Origin: Symbiodinium sp. CCMP2592
Lineage: Eukaryota; Sar; Dinophyceae; Suessiales; Symbiodiniaceae
DNA length: 64,000 nucleotides
NCBI GenBank assembly: GCA_905221615.1
Contig: CAJNDT010000946.1
Span: 184,001 to 248,000, forward strand
Direction: 5' to 3'
Part shown: piece by piece, positions 30,557 to 40,872 of the stretch
Layout of the letters: the number at the start of each line of letters is the position of its first letter
How positions within the stretch are numbered: position 1 is the stretch's first letter
Translations under genes and position numbers: made by a program
Notes under the pieces: generated by a model
Databases searched by the model: none
What the model saw: the letters and a program-made list of their open reading frames with translations, nothing else
Told to the model about the DNA's origin: nothing

Positions 30557-30640
30557 GTTTCGACCAGCAGCTCGTCCGGGGCGACCTTCGCGACATGCTG
30601 ACGCTCTTCCAAATGGAGCGTTTCCAGACCATCGAGGCGC
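30557..30640 (+). CDS. Exon candidate, helical
   Basis: Acceptor CGCCTGAG; codes FDQQLVRGDLRDMLTLFQME then RFQTIEALF. Helical pattern with regular Leu/Phe. The donor may be GCGCTG after ATCGAG or lie slightly later. No family recognised. Confidence 0.45.
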
Positions 30641-30693
30641 TGTTCTTAGGAAGGAGGCCCTGTTTTTAAAGGGTCCGAAGTAGCTAGATTATA

Positions 30694-30800
30694 TGGTAGT
30701 TTTCCGAAATTTAGGGATACCTTATCTTGGGGTTCCTTATAATAAGGATCCTACTATTTAGGGTGCTATATTAGGGTCCCCTATTTTCGGAAACCCCCCA
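30694..30800. mobile_element. MITE-like element, family B
   Basis: TGGTAGTTTTCCGAAATTTA at the left, TATTTTCGGAAACCCCCCA at the right, flanked by TA on both sides. Confidence 0.85.
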
Positions 30801-30982
30801 TATATGACAGAATGTAGGCTTTCTATATCAAGAATCACTGTATGGTCTGGGTACGTATCCTCCATAACAGTACCTAGGACCCTTTGGGGAAGCGCTGTTA
30901 ATACTGCGGAGACATCAGGAATAATACCCTGAGAACTACAACGAGGATCCTAAGGCAAACGCCCCGAAAGATGACTACCCAT

Positions 30983-31060
30983 GGCCCCAGAGTAGTTCCT
31001 TGTTGGGCTTACCTTATAGAATTCTAAATCTGAGCCCCAAAAAGGAACTACTTTGGGGCC
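30983..31060. mobile_element. Palindromic element, family G
   Basis: GGCCCCAGAGTAGTTCCTTG at the left and AAGGAACTACTTTGGGGCC at the right. Confidence 0.7.
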
Positions 31061-31347
31061 TTGGGGCTAAGCTGATTAAGTGACTCTTTGATGGGAACCC
31101 TGTAACAAGAAAGGACTGTGCTACATTTTTCGATCCAGGCGGGCACATTGATATGGAGAAGTTAGGTACGGCCCCCGTACAGTAAGAGTCTATAGTAGGG
31201 CTACTACTAAGGTCCTACTATATCTACATTATGAATATTACTCAACTATTACTGAGTGTGAGCCGTACCCAATGGAGCAGGTTTACATCAAGGATTTCAG
31301 TGAGTGCCTATACAGCTCGCTGGGGATCTTGGGGTGCTGCGGGCATA

Positions 31348-31450
31348 TGGGAGTTTCCGAAAATGGGGGACCCTAATATAGTACCCTAAATAGTAGGATC
31401 CTCATGATAGGGACCCCAAAAGCAGGTACCCTAATTTTCGGAAACTATCA
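31348..31450. mobile_element. MITE-like element, family B, uninterrupted
   Basis: TGGGAGTTTCCGAAAATGGG at the left, AATTTTCGGAAACTATCA at the right, TA on both flanks. Serves as the empty-site reference for 24169-24377. Confidence 0.9.
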
Positions 31451-31617
31451 TATTTGCAACAGAAAACAACGCTACTTGTCACGGGCCTTTGTGGCCTTCG
31501 ATTCTAGGTTGGGGACCTCCGACTCTTAAGTCTGTGGCTCAGGGTTTAGGGTTGAGGGTTTATAGGGGTTTAGGGTTGAGGGTTTTGGGGTTGGGGTTTA
31601 GGGTTCAGGGTTTCGAG

Positions 31618-31707
31618 ATGAGTCGGGCCGTCTTGCAGAATGTCCAGGTGACGATGTGGAAGATCGAAGGCACGGGTCTGAGCGATTTTCACGGGGCTTT
31701 GGGAATG
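31618..31707 (+). CDS. Exon candidate (30 aa), unknown
   Basis: After GGTTTCGAG, codes MSRAVLQNVQVTMWKIEGTG then LSDFHGALGM in phase 0 and is followed by GTTGCC. Could be an internal exon or begin with its own ATG. Strong third-position G/C. Confidence 0.5.
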
Positions 31708-31984
31708 GTTGCCCCAAAAGAATAAACAGACCGGCTAGTAGACCTTCTTAAACAATTCCTAAGGATATAGGTATAGGGCTCTGTCAATTATTTCTAAAAG
31801 GACAGGGGTGGGGGCACAGGGGTGTCGCAATGCCGTGGTTACATGAAAAGCCCTGAAGTCTGTCAGCAAATCCACATCCTAAACCCTGAACCCGTGGCAA
31901 GAGGTACTGGAAGAAGTAGGGAGTGGCCGCCAGCTGAGACTGTCAAGTTCAAAGCCATCAAGAACGATTGATCCTTTCTCGAAA

Positions 31985-32087
31985 TGGGAGTTTCCGACAA
32001 TAGGGACCCTAATATGGTACCCTTAATAGTAGGATCCTTATTACAAGGACCCAATAATAAGGTACCCCTAATTTTCGGAAACTCCCA
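31985..32087. mobile_element. MITE-like element, family B
   Basis: TGGGAGTTTCCGACAATAGG at the left, ATTTTCGGAAACTCCCA at the right, flanked by AA on both sides, so the 2-bp duplication is not always TA. Confidence 0.9.
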
Positions 32088-32389
32088 AATCAAGCCCCCA
32101 CGAACACAGAGATATGGGCCACAGATGCACGAAAAAGGGCTCAAATCTCAGACCTTGTCCGTTTTGTACACTACCCTATATGAATGAACTCCATTCCCAA
32201 CACCTTCAAGCGTCAAGCCCCGTGAACTATTCGTAGATCCCGGAAAAGCTGCGCGGCTCATCACACCCGAAGGCCCAAAACCCTGAAGCCCTTTAAATCG
32301 TACTGGAGCCGTTGAAGTCTGTGGGACTATCAGCCTCAAAGCCCTTCAAAAGGCTTTAATAGAAGCACCCACTCCGACACACCGAGTAG

Positions 32390-32445
32390 AGTTGCGATCC
32401 TGCTTGACCCCCGCGCTTTGCAACTCCACATGCTGCAGAAGCGCA
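32390..32445 (+). CDS. Exon candidate, unknown
   Basis: After ACCGAGTAG, codes VAILLDPRALQLHMLQKR; the frame runs on for SVQRT and a stop. A GC donor (GCGTCC) is possible near 32446. The first residues look like a buried strand. Confidence 0.4.
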
Positions 32446-32828
32446 GCGTCCAAAGAACCTAACCCTAAAACAGGACTTCCACCCGGATTTGCGACTCGCA
32501 CACTTTTTGTGCGAGTTCTTCTGGGCTTCAACGAGGCTGGGGGTCGCGGAAGGGAGTTGTTTGGCGGGTTGTTTAACGGGTTCCATGCCGGCACCCTCAG
32601 GGTTTTCAGGGAGCTAGCAGGGTTGAATATCGGGTTCTGGGGGTATCTTGCAGCCTACTGCTTAGTATTCAGACCCCTTTTTCTGTAATTATCAGTGTTT
32701 GGGGAAGGTTTCTCGATGTCTGCATTGGGACAAATCCAGTCAATGACCGGCCTTACTGCGATCAGGGGATCAACTTAAGCCCTAGGTTACCTGGCCTTAA
32801 GTTGATTCGGAGCCTTACCCTAAACACT

Positions 32829-32950
32829 ACTTGAAGGATCATGGGACTTAGTAACTAGGGTTATAGTTAGGGTAACTATACTTATAACTACTTATAACCC
32901 CAATTAAGGTACTTATAACCTTACTTACTAAGTCCCAGGATCCTCCAAGT
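32829..32950. mobile_element. MITE-like element, family D
   Basis: ACTTGAAGGATCATGGGACT at the left, AGTCCCAGGATCCTCCAAGT at the right. Ends 27 bp before the exon candidate at 32978. Confidence 0.85.
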
Positions 32951-32977
32951 ACAACCCCCGTTATAGATCCCTTGCAG

Positions 32978-33048
32978 GGAACTCTCAAGGCCCTACAGGC
33001 TTCGTGGGCCTCGATACTCTGGGCTCATGGGCCTTTGATGCTGCTAAG
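32978..33048 (+). CDS. Exon candidate, unknown
   Basis: Acceptor CCCTTGCAG, donor GTCTCA. Codes GTLKALQASWASILWAHGPL then MLL, ending in phase 2. Hydrophobic, Trp-rich; perhaps a membrane or buried helix. Confidence 0.5.
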
Positions 33049-33294
33049 GTCTCAAGGGTTTAGAGGTTCGGGTTTAGAGAATTATCTTGAAGCCCTAATT
33101 ACTAAACAAATCTTACCAAGTTTATCGAGTTGGTTCAAGCCCTACAGTTTCGCATATACTAGGCTGCCCAGTAGTACCCTTATTGCCTTTCTGTAGTCCC
33201 AGGTTCTTTATAAAGTTACCCAATACCAAAAAGGGAGCCCTTTTTATTCCTGGGCATCCCAGTATAGGTTCTTGGGACCCTTTCTGGTCTTGAG

Positions 33295-33357
33295 ATATTG
33301 CCGCCAGTATTTGGAGCCGTGTCCAGCATTGCATGCCCATCCCCTCCATCTTATTAG
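33295..33357 (+). CDS. Exon candidate, unknown
   Basis: Acceptor GGTCTTGAG, donor GTTTAG. Codes IAASIWSRVQHCMPIPSILL. The preceding exon candidate ends in phase 2 and this one needs one base, so they do not join directly. Confidence 0.4.
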   Translation: MLPPVFGAVSSIACPSPPSY

Positions 33358-33525
33358 GTTTAGGGTTTAGGGAAGTCCCGAATCATCCTATACCCTAAGG
33401 CTCCTAAGAGGGTCTTGGGCTTTCTGGGGGAGGGTTTCGGCTTTGGGGGCTAGGGGCCGGGATCTCACTACAAGGGTCCAGGAGCCTTAAGGTAAGCCCT
33501 CGTCTCTCAAAATCGCTTGCTGCAG

Positions 33526-33610
33526 CCGCAACACTCTCGGCCTCACGACCGTTGCACCAACGCCCTGACCATGCGCGAGAAGTTCTATCTGAACTACGAC
33601 CCAGAGGCCG
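33526..33610 (+). CDS. Exon candidate, unknown
   Basis: Acceptor TTGCTGCAG. Codes PQHSRPHDRCTNALTMREKF then YLNYDPEA, followed by GCAGAG (GC donor). If the donor is later the frame continues GRDFQ. Mixed polar composition typical of a folded protein. Confidence 0.45.
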
Positions 33611-33830
33611 GCAGAGACTTCCAAATTATTCTATTCTTGTAGCTGTCGTCTGACGTCGGTTTCAACTATCAAAAGTATGATATGCATATATATATATATA
33701 TATGTACATTGTTGGTATTCTTCTTTCGTTATGAGTACATGTGTTTCTGTCGGGATTTTTAATGACGCCGACGAGTAGACGGCATTCTACGCCCGAAACT
33801 CCTCCTCAGCATCTGGACCTGAACTATCCC

Positions 33831-33933
33831 TAAGGGTCCATGTACCCATATAGCACATACTTTGGGCCCAATGTACCTATATAGGGAGTACTTTAAGGCC
33901 AATGTATATACTATATGAGTACATGGACCCTTA
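33831..33933. mobile_element. MITE-like element, family A
   Basis: AGGGTCCATGTACCCATATA at the left and TATATGAGTACATGGACCCT at the right, both flanked by TA; inner GGGCCCAATGTACC. Confidence 0.9.
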
Positions 33934-34180
33934 GGGTATGGGGCTGGAGTTTCGGGCTTGAGGCTTCAGGGTGTGGTTGTCGGGCCTTGCAGGCTCTGCG
34001 GAGTTCAGGGCTTAGGGTGTACCACGACCCTTGTAAGGACTCGTATAAGGAAATCATCAAAAGGAGCCCGAAACGTTGTGGATGCTTAAGGGTCCAGGTA
34101 AGGGTTAAGGCTTCGGATTCTGGACCAGCTGCTGGCTTCTCACTGCCTGGGCTTTATTTAGGTTTGGAAAGAAGCGAGAC

Positions 34181-34273
34181 GGTTGATGATTTATATAAAT
34201 CCTGCATCACCCATAATGAGGAATATACCATAATTCCCATAGTTTAGGGTCCTTAAGGTAATGCAGGATTTGT
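34181..34273. mobile_element. MITE-like element, family F
   Basis: GGTTGATGATTTATATAAAT at the left and GGATTTGTGTCACCAACC at the right; interior CCATAATGAGGAATATACCA. Confidence 0.8.
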
Positions 34274-35098
34274 GTCACCAACCGGAGGAGCGAGAGGTCG
34301 GGAGTCACTTTCCGGGTTCAAGTGGTCCTTGTGTGCTGGTGGTGGGTTGGTATGAGCGCAACACCCCAAACTCCTGAATCCCCTGAAAAACGGCACTTAT
34401 CTACTAGGGTGTTCGGCTTTAGGGTGTTGGCTCCGGATTCTAAGAACCTCAGAATCCTGGCGAGGACGATACCCAGAAGCTGTCCATCGTCATAAAGCAG
34501 CAAGAGGCCAGGGGTCGTTCGCGAGCACCCGGCCTCGAGCTGCAACTTTCAACATGCCGACAGAACAAGAGCACAACCACATTCACAGGAATAGCAAAAC
34601 GACGCCGTGAAGGCAGGAAGCTCTCATGCCACTAGACGACATCCTAAATCCTGAACCCATCTTAAACCCTAAACCACTAAACCCCGTTTCGTAAGCTCAG
34701 TCTCCAGCATGACGTCTACAACTCAAAGAGCCATGTGTCGTGTTCCTGACCATGGCTGTAGGGATCCAAGTAATCGGGCTGTTGTTCCTGAAACTCCCTT
34801 ACTCTGTGAGGTTGGAATTTGTAGGGTTGGAGGTCGTGATGTTTGTTTTCATAATGAGTCATCCTGGCTTAAAGGACCTTTCAGGGGAAGGGCTAATTTA
34901 GGTAAACACTAGACGAAACCACTACACCCCAACCCACTGAACCCGAAATGCCTGTGAGGCCATAGATCATTAAACAGACAAAACTCACAATATGTGTGCG
35001 CATGTACACACGCATACACTTCACGTCTTCGCATTGGTCGATGATGTTCTGCAACTTCCAGCAGTAGGATCTGCCGCGCTCCATGGCAACACAGACCC

Positions 35099-35299
35099 CT
35101 AAGGGTCCATGTAGCCAAGTTTGTACATATATATATATACATATATATATATATACACATACCAGAAGATATAAGTATATGTACACTATATAGGAATACA
35201 TGTACGTGCCCGTATATAGATGCATGTGCATGGATTTGTGTGTGTGTGTATGTATGTATGTATGTATGTATGTATGTATGTATACATATATATATATAT

Positions 35300-35330
<31 letters not shown>

Positions 35331-35568
35331 CATATACATATTGTATATGTATATGTGTATGTATGTTAGTATATGTGTATATATGCATGTATGTATGTAT
35401 GTATGTATGTACGCATGTATGTAGGTAGGCAGGTGTGTACGTATGTATGCATGTATGCATGCATCTATGTATAAGTTCATGTGTTTCCATATTTGTTGGC
35501 CCCAATGTGCGTTTGCAGGGACTACTTTACGGCCGAAGTATATGAAACAAGTATACGTGGACGCTCTG
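35099..35568. mobile_element. Family A element swollen by microsatellites
   Basis: Starts CTAAGGGTCCATGTAGCC and ends with GGGACTACTTTACGGCC and a decayed right arm. Between them lie (TA)n and (TGTA)n tracts (about 35130-35460). The long Tyr/Ile/Met frames here come from the repeat period. Confidence 0.6.
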
Positions 35569-35599
35569 GATCACCCTAAGCCCTGTGATCTGTTTCCAG

Positions 35600-35640
35600 C
35601 TCGTCGGCAGCGCCGTTGCTCAGCTGGCTCCAGCTACTTG
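35600..35640 (+). CDS. Exon candidate, unknown
   Basis: Acceptor CTGTTTCCAG; codes LVGSAVAQLAPATW. The end is not defined. Low confidence because it is short. Confidence 0.3.
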
Positions 35641-35752
35641 GCTTGCACGACCATGGATTAAAAGATTAGTTGGTTTCTGAATATCAGGAAATCCTTTTTT
35701 GGAGGTACAGACAAACGTTGATGCTAGTACTTGTTTTTGTTTTTTTTGTCAG

Positions 35753-35826
35753 GGCCTTGAAATTCTGACACTTCCATTTGGGTCAGGCTTTTCAGCTACT
35801 CTCCGGTCTGTCGAAGTCATCCAGCT
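35753..35826 (+). CDS. Exon candidate, leucine-rich-repeat-like
   Basis: Best polypyrimidine tract in the window (15 T in the 20 nt before TCAG). Codes GLEILTLPFGSGFSATLRSV then EVIQLT. The LEILTLPFG-x-GFSATL rhythm resembles leucine-rich repeats, but one unit is not proof. A GA donor (GACAGC) is possible. Confidence 0.45.
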
Positions 35827-35861
35827 GACAGCGCGCACGCCCTGGTCAGAGCATCAATGTC

Positions 35862-35982
35862 GTCCCAATCCTCATCAACCTCTCCGTGTGTCTCTGTCTC
35901 TGTGTCTCTCGGTCGTCTCATATGTCCCAATCCTCCATCAACCTCTCCGTGTGTCTCTGTCTCGGGCTCGGTCGTCTCATAT
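35862..35982. repeat. Two 60-bp direct repeats, TC-rich
   Basis: Both copies run from GTCCCAATCCT to GGTCGTCTCATAT with small differences; the spacer is one base. Confidence 0.9.
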
Positions 35983-36444
35983 AGAAGCCGGAATAGTACC
36001 AATATTATCGTTAACCAGACAAGCTGCATTTGTTTGCAATTCCAAACCCTGTAGGTTTATTATGGAGCTTCGGCTTCGGGCTTTCTGCTCGGGGGTTGGA
36101 GTTACCAGAAGTATTTTTCCTATATCTCCGCAACAACAAACCATGAATCCGAAATCTTGCGACTCCTTCGTATAGATCCTGGGGGAGCCGTGTGCGAAGT
36201 CCGACAGCAGCCCAAAAGCAGTAAATTCAGTAGAATTTGTCAGCCACTATCCATCCACTCTGAATAACCCAAGGCAGGTATCCTTGATATCTACGTGCTG
36301 CATGTAGACACTGCAGAATTGGTAAACCCAAAGTAGGAAGGAATTCTACGTTTGGAGTCTCAAACCCAGCATACCAAGCCTTCAACCCTTTGGAACCCAA
36401 TTCCGACCTCATGACGCAAACTACCCATGGAACATCGCAAAGCT

Positions 36445-36558
36445 TTATACTTACCTTTGGTTAGTAGGGAATGGAGGAATGGGGTACGAATATAACTACT
36501 ACTACTACTACTGCTACTGCTACTGCTACTGCTACTGTTACTGCTACTGCTACTACTC

Positions 36559-36590
<32 letters not shown>

Positions 36591-36621
36591 GCTACTGCTA
36601 CTGCTACTACTACTACTACTG

Positions 36622-36679
<58 letters not shown>

Positions 36680-36722
36680 TACTACCATTCTTCCATTCCC
36701 TACTAACCAACGGTAAGTATAA
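36445..36722. mobile_element. Palindromic element with a 190-bp CTA/CTG triplet core
   Basis: Arms of about 38 bp (TTATACTTACCTTTGGTTAG onward, inverse ending in CTAACCAACGGTAAGTATAA) with two mismatches enclose (CTA/CTG)n. Frames through the core give poly-Ser, poly-Thr, poly-Val or poly-Tyr and are artefacts. Confidence 0.85.
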
Positions 36723-36948
36723 AACCCTGATAGAAGCCACCTATGTGCACCCTAAACCCAAGACCCTGAACCATATCAGGACTAAGCACCCTAAACCCTG
36801 AACCTTACACCCTAACTAGGGTCTTAAACCCCAAGCCCTACAAAATAGTATGTTATGACCCCTTAATTATAGGGTATAACCCTAAAACAGTAGGTTTGGG
36901 GATCCCAAGGTGGGGCCTTAAGCCCCCAAACGCGTATCATGCCTTCAG

Positions 36949-37002
36949 GTGGCTGGAGCCCTGGTGGGCGCAGCAGGTGGCGTTGTCACGTACCGGGCCT
37001 AG
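36949..37002 (+). CDS. Terminal-exon candidate, Gly/Ala-rich
   Basis: Acceptor CATGCCTTCAG; codes VAGALVGAAGGVVTYRA then TAG. The glycine-zipper pattern suggests a membrane helix at a C-terminus. A GT donor before the stop (GTACCG) would make it internal instead. Confidence 0.45.
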   Translation: MAGALVGAAGGVVTYRA

Positions 37003-38001
37003 AAAGTCTTGCGCTAAGGGTTATAGGGCTTAGGGATTAGGGTGAGTGTAGGGCTTAGAGTTTAGGGATTCTAGGATTTAGGGATTATGTTTTAGGGTTA
37101 AGGATTTTTGGGCTTCTGACGTTCCGGGATTCGGGGTTTGTTCCTTTAAGCGAGCCCCAGGAGGAGCCTAAAGGAGCCCTTTAAGGGCTCCTCTCAGGGC
37201 CCTATAAGAGGCATGAATCTGTTCTTTTGAAGTCTCCCTTAAGGGATCTATGCGGGTTCTATAAGGCTTGGGGCTTAAGGCTTCTTCCGGGTTTTGGGCT
37301 TCGGATCTGGAGGGTTGTGGGCTATAGCGTGAATCTAAGACCGTAGGACGTTGGTTGCGATATGGGAATGGCCAAGACAGGAAGGGAGCCTAACACAGAC
37401 CGTTCAGCAACAACAACGGCACATACCTTAATTGGCATGTAACAAAGGCTTTTCAGTATCCCTTTTAGCAAGCACTACAGTAGCCGTTTACTGACCCCAG
37501 CGCAGATCCTGAATCCCAAGTTTAAAGAATTCTCAGACAGGTTTTCCAATATCCTTTAATTAAGGAATATACTCCTTGAGTCTCCATCGTAGTATTTTTT
37601 TCGGGGTGCTGACCTTATGGGATCCGAAATATGAAACTGTTTAAACCAAAAAACGGAGCTGCAAGGGAGACTAAAGGTACTCCTTGAGTCATTTTATAGG
37701 GATCCAATTCTCAGAAGAGCGTATCGGAAGATCGGAGAAGAGATCTCACTCAGGCGTCAATTCCACGCACCTTCAACCCTAAGCCCTACAACTTCAAGCA
37801 AATCGCTAATCCCACCTCATCCGTACACCCTGAACCCTTCAAACCGTAGAGCAACCACATAAACAAAAGCTGTAAACAACTACAACTTAACAAAAATCGC
37901 TGAACCCTACCTCATCCCTAAACCCTCAACCGTCTAAACCAAAGTCTACAAACCCTACCCCACCCCCCTGAATTTGACTAAGAGGCCGCTGGGTCCTGCA
38001 G
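37003..38001. other. Non-coding stretch
   Basis: TTTAGGG motifs at 37018-37100, AT-rich palindromic pieces at 37139-37265 and 37560-37690, and a short direct repeat around AAATCGCTAA (37800-37915). No exon supported. Confidence 0.4.
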
Positions 38002-38084
38002 CTGGTGCTGGGCTTGGAGTTGTCACCGGCGTGGGAGCTGCAAACTCCTTGGGTGTGGAGGCGATTTGGCCGGAGAGTTTTTAA
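38002..38084 (+). CDS. Exon candidate, Gly/Ala/Val-rich
   Basis: Acceptor GGGTCCTGCAG; codes GAGLGVVTGVGAANSLGVEA then IWPESF and TAA. Composition resembles 36949-37002. Another frame is also open, so the call rests on composition. Confidence 0.35.
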
Positions 38085-38834
38085 GTTGGCTTGGGCTATG
38101 GGGCCGGACCCCATAATGCGGAAACCACATGTATGTGTGGGTGTTTGTGTATACATATATAAATATAGATATATACACGGTTTTCAGCCGGGGAGTTTTG
38201 AGCTCAGGGTTTGGGGTTGAGAGCTTTTAGGGTTTGTTTCGTCATTTGAGGGGTTCTTCACAGGTTCTTTGGGGTCTGTTACAGGCGCTGGATAGATTCA
38301 ACAAGGGTTCTTGGGGTTTAGGTTCAACCCAATAGTCTCCTGCACAGGTCATTTCCTGAACGATGTTATGGTTAGGACCGGACCCTGTAGTGCTGTGTGT
38401 GTGTGTGTGTGTATGCACATACATGTATAACCACAAGCATACGATATGCAAAAGATCAAAGATATGATTAGACAAGTATATAAAGCATCATGTGTGTGTA
38501 AATATATGTAAGTAAAGCACATATACATATGTACACACAAAGAATAAATAATGCGATAAATGTCATCATGTTCTTAAACAATAACAAACAACTAAATAAA
38601 TGCAGAAAGTGGTTACTGTTCGCTGCTGAGCAGCTCGTCACCTACCTTAGCCTTATAAGGTAGTCATACCACCGGAAGCATTTGTAGATACTGAAATTCG
38701 GCGTGAATGTCCAGATATACCATGTGAAACGTCATAGAATTTCGTAGAGCTCTTATACAGCATGTTTTGAGTGTAGGGCTTAAGGTTCAAGGCTTTGTGT
38801 TCGAGTTCTGATATGCCAAGCATGTGCATTGCAG

Positions 38835-38912
38835 GTCGCTCGCGTGGACTTGTCATCCGCAATGGTGAACCGTCTCCGCGACGTCAGCGACAGTGTGGAG
38901 GTGGCACGAGAG
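38835..38912 (+). CDS. Internal exon 1 of a three-exon group (26 aa)
   Basis: Acceptor GTGCATTGCAG, donor GTGTGT; 78 nt, phase 0 at both ends. Codes VARVDLSSAMVNRLRDVSDS then VEVARE. It can join in frame to 39668-39757 and then 40807-40872, which ends in a stop. The product is not recognised. The heptad-like spacing suggests an amphipathic helix. Confidence 0.6.
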
Positions 38913-39560
38913 GTGTGTCATTGCGACCTTTCTGGTCAATCGTTTAATTTTGCAAACTATTCATGTATGAACTTTGTGACCTATGCAGAATGTCGAGCTT
39001 AGCCATGGCCAATTAGCTGGGAACTTTGCACCTGCATGTGCCCCTGTCTTGCACTTAATCAGGGTTTTCGCCTTATGTGCCGAGAGCGCAACCAGAGAGT
39101 CTGAACCCACGAGCCACAGCCACGGTAGAGTCGTTATGTAGCGGGACGGATGACGATCTCAAGGAACCATAGCCATAGTCATACTTGTTGTCACCACCAT
39201 ACTGCCATGACAAGCATCATCATCAGCAGCGTCATCAGAAGCACCAGCATCCTCCATCGTCATCATCGTACTAAGTAGTGTCATCATCGTCATCAGACAG
39301 CAGCAGCACGTTCCTCCTGGACTTCGTCATGATGGAGAACACGAGATTATTACCAGAGCTTGCTTAATCGGGAAGTGCTGGCATTAATCTTGCTGGCTCA
39401 TCTTCACGAATATCCGCCGCATTACCGCCACCTTCACCGCCACCGCCGTCATCAACTGTGTCACAGTACAAGGCAAGCAAGAATTCGCCAACATGTCTGA
39501 ACACTGAACCAGCAACCCTAAGCCCCAGAACCCAAAACCAGCACAACACTAAACCCAAAC

Positions 39561-39649
39561 CCAAAGGGTCCAAGTATCATCATGGTATATACTTAGACCC
39601 CCCAAAATGCACTATAAGTATATACCAGAATGATACTTGGAGCCTTTGG
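39561..39649. mobile_element. Palindromic element, family I, beside a splice acceptor
   Basis: 35-bp arms (CCAAAGGGTCCAAGTATCAT onward; inverse ATGATACTTGGAGCCTTTGG) with three mismatches. Ends 18 bp before exon 39668. Confidence 0.85.
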
Positions 39650-39667
39650 GAAAGCCGTAGCATGCAG

Positions 39668-39757
39668 GTCTCCACGGCTCGCTCGCAAATCGGCACGGGT
39701 GCGCTGTACAACGCGGAGAACTTCCTGAAGGCGCGCGGCGCGCTCGCATTTCCCTAC
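39668..39757 (+). CDS. Internal exon 2 of a three-exon group (30 aa)
   Basis: Acceptor GTAGCATGCAG, donor GTACAC; 90 nt, phase 0 at both ends and very GC-rich. Codes VSTARSQIGTGALYNAENFL then KARGALAFPY. Joins in frame to the neighbours on both sides. No family recognised. Confidence 0.6.
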
Positions 39758-40079
39758 GTACACCTTGAACCGTAACGGTTCTTGATAAAGGAGTCTACGG
39801 TTTATAGGGGGTTTAGGCTAAGCTTTAGGGTTTAGGTTTTAGAGGGTTCTGGCAGTTTGAACAATCTTTAACAGCCGCCTTCAGTATGTTGTTGCTCCGG
39901 TTTGTGCTCAGCACTTTTTTTAATTCTCAGTGTCAAAACCGGCTGCGGGTTGCGAGCTCCGAGATCCTACCTCCTGGGTCTCGTCGTAGCCAATCTTTGA
40001 GGTACCGGGTCCTATCCTCAGGCGATGACGATGACAGGTTTTTGTAGGGTTTAGGGGTAGATGCCCTAAGCCCCAAATA

Positions 40080-40135
40080 CCCCAAACCTTAAACCCTAAA
40101 CCCTAAGCCCCAAATGCCCCGAACCCTGACCCCGC
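40080..40135. repeat. CCCTAAA tract
   Basis: Several CCCTAAA/CCCCAAA units inside the second intron of the three-exon group. Confidence 0.7.
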
Positions 40136-40228
40136 AGCCCCAGAACCGACACCCAATCCGAGTCCTCGGCTCCAACCAGCCCCGAAGCCCAACTGCAGGG
40201 CAAGCTAGCCCAGTAGGGCTCCAGTGAT

Positions 40229-40372
40229 AGTGGGTTTAGGGTTTAGGGTTACCTAACAATCGTGGGTTTAGGGTTCAGGGTTACCAAAAAAGTAGTGGGT
40301 TTAGGGTTCAGGGTTACCGAAAAAGTAGTGGGTTTAGGACTTAGGGGTACCTAAAAACAGTGGGTTTGGGGT
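40229..40372. repeat. 33-bp tandem repeat containing TTTAGGG
   Basis: Four to five units, each beginning AGTGGGTTTAGGG and ending with an A-rich spacer. The telomere motif is part of a larger unit here. Confidence 0.85.
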
Positions 40373-40624
40373 GAAAAGAGTTGAGGGGTTGCATACTACA
40401 TGTCGAGAAACTAATTATTTAGGCAACTGGAGCCCTAGGGCAATCCACGGAACCCGTGCAAAGGTGCACGAGTAAGGACCGCAGGGGGGGTGTATTATCA
40501 CTACGCTACACCCGACACAGCCTAAAGACCTAACCCCACAACAGAAAGCCCTAAAGCCGTAATCAAGACGGACCTACCGCATACAAACAGCAACGCATAA
40601 AATAATCCCTGAACCGGACCGTAA

Positions 40625-40760
40625 GCCCTAAACCGTAAATCCCTAAACCTAATAAATAACCCTAAACCCTAAACCCTAACCCCTCCCTAGGCCCCCCTAA
40701 ACCCGAAGCCCTAAGCCCTAAACCCTAAACCCTAACCCGAAGCCCTATACCCCAAGCCCT
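40625..40760. repeat. CCCTAAA tract
   Basis: Dense CCCTAAACCCTAA units, about 40 bp upstream of the terminal exon at 40807. Confidence 0.85.
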
Positions 40761-40806
40761 AAGCCGTCAACCCTACAGCCCAAGGCGAAGCCTAGTCCCT
40801 CAACAG

Positions 40807-40872
40807 GTCGACCTGGTGCCACAAGGACAGCTCTGGCTGCGAATCGCTGATGTCCGGCAAGAGGATGCCTAG
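40807..40872 (+). CDS. Terminal exon of a three-exon group (21 aa and stop)
   Basis: Acceptor GTCCCTCAACAG; phase 0; codes VDLVPQGQLWLRIADVRQED then A and TAG. It joins in frame to the FPY end of 39668-39757. QLWLRIADV looks like a strand of a globular domain. Confidence 0.6.
   Translation, partial: VDLVPQGQLWLRIADVRQEDA

Noticed and set aside
34893-35505. Two overlapping minus frames of 195 and 198 codons rich in Tyr, Ile, His and Met
   Set aside because: They are the translation of TGTA and TA microsatellites; three frames are open at the same place and the composition is not that of a protein.
36360-36740. Poly-Ser, poly-Val and poly-Thr frames
   Set aside because: Created by the CTA/CTG triplet core of a palindromic element.
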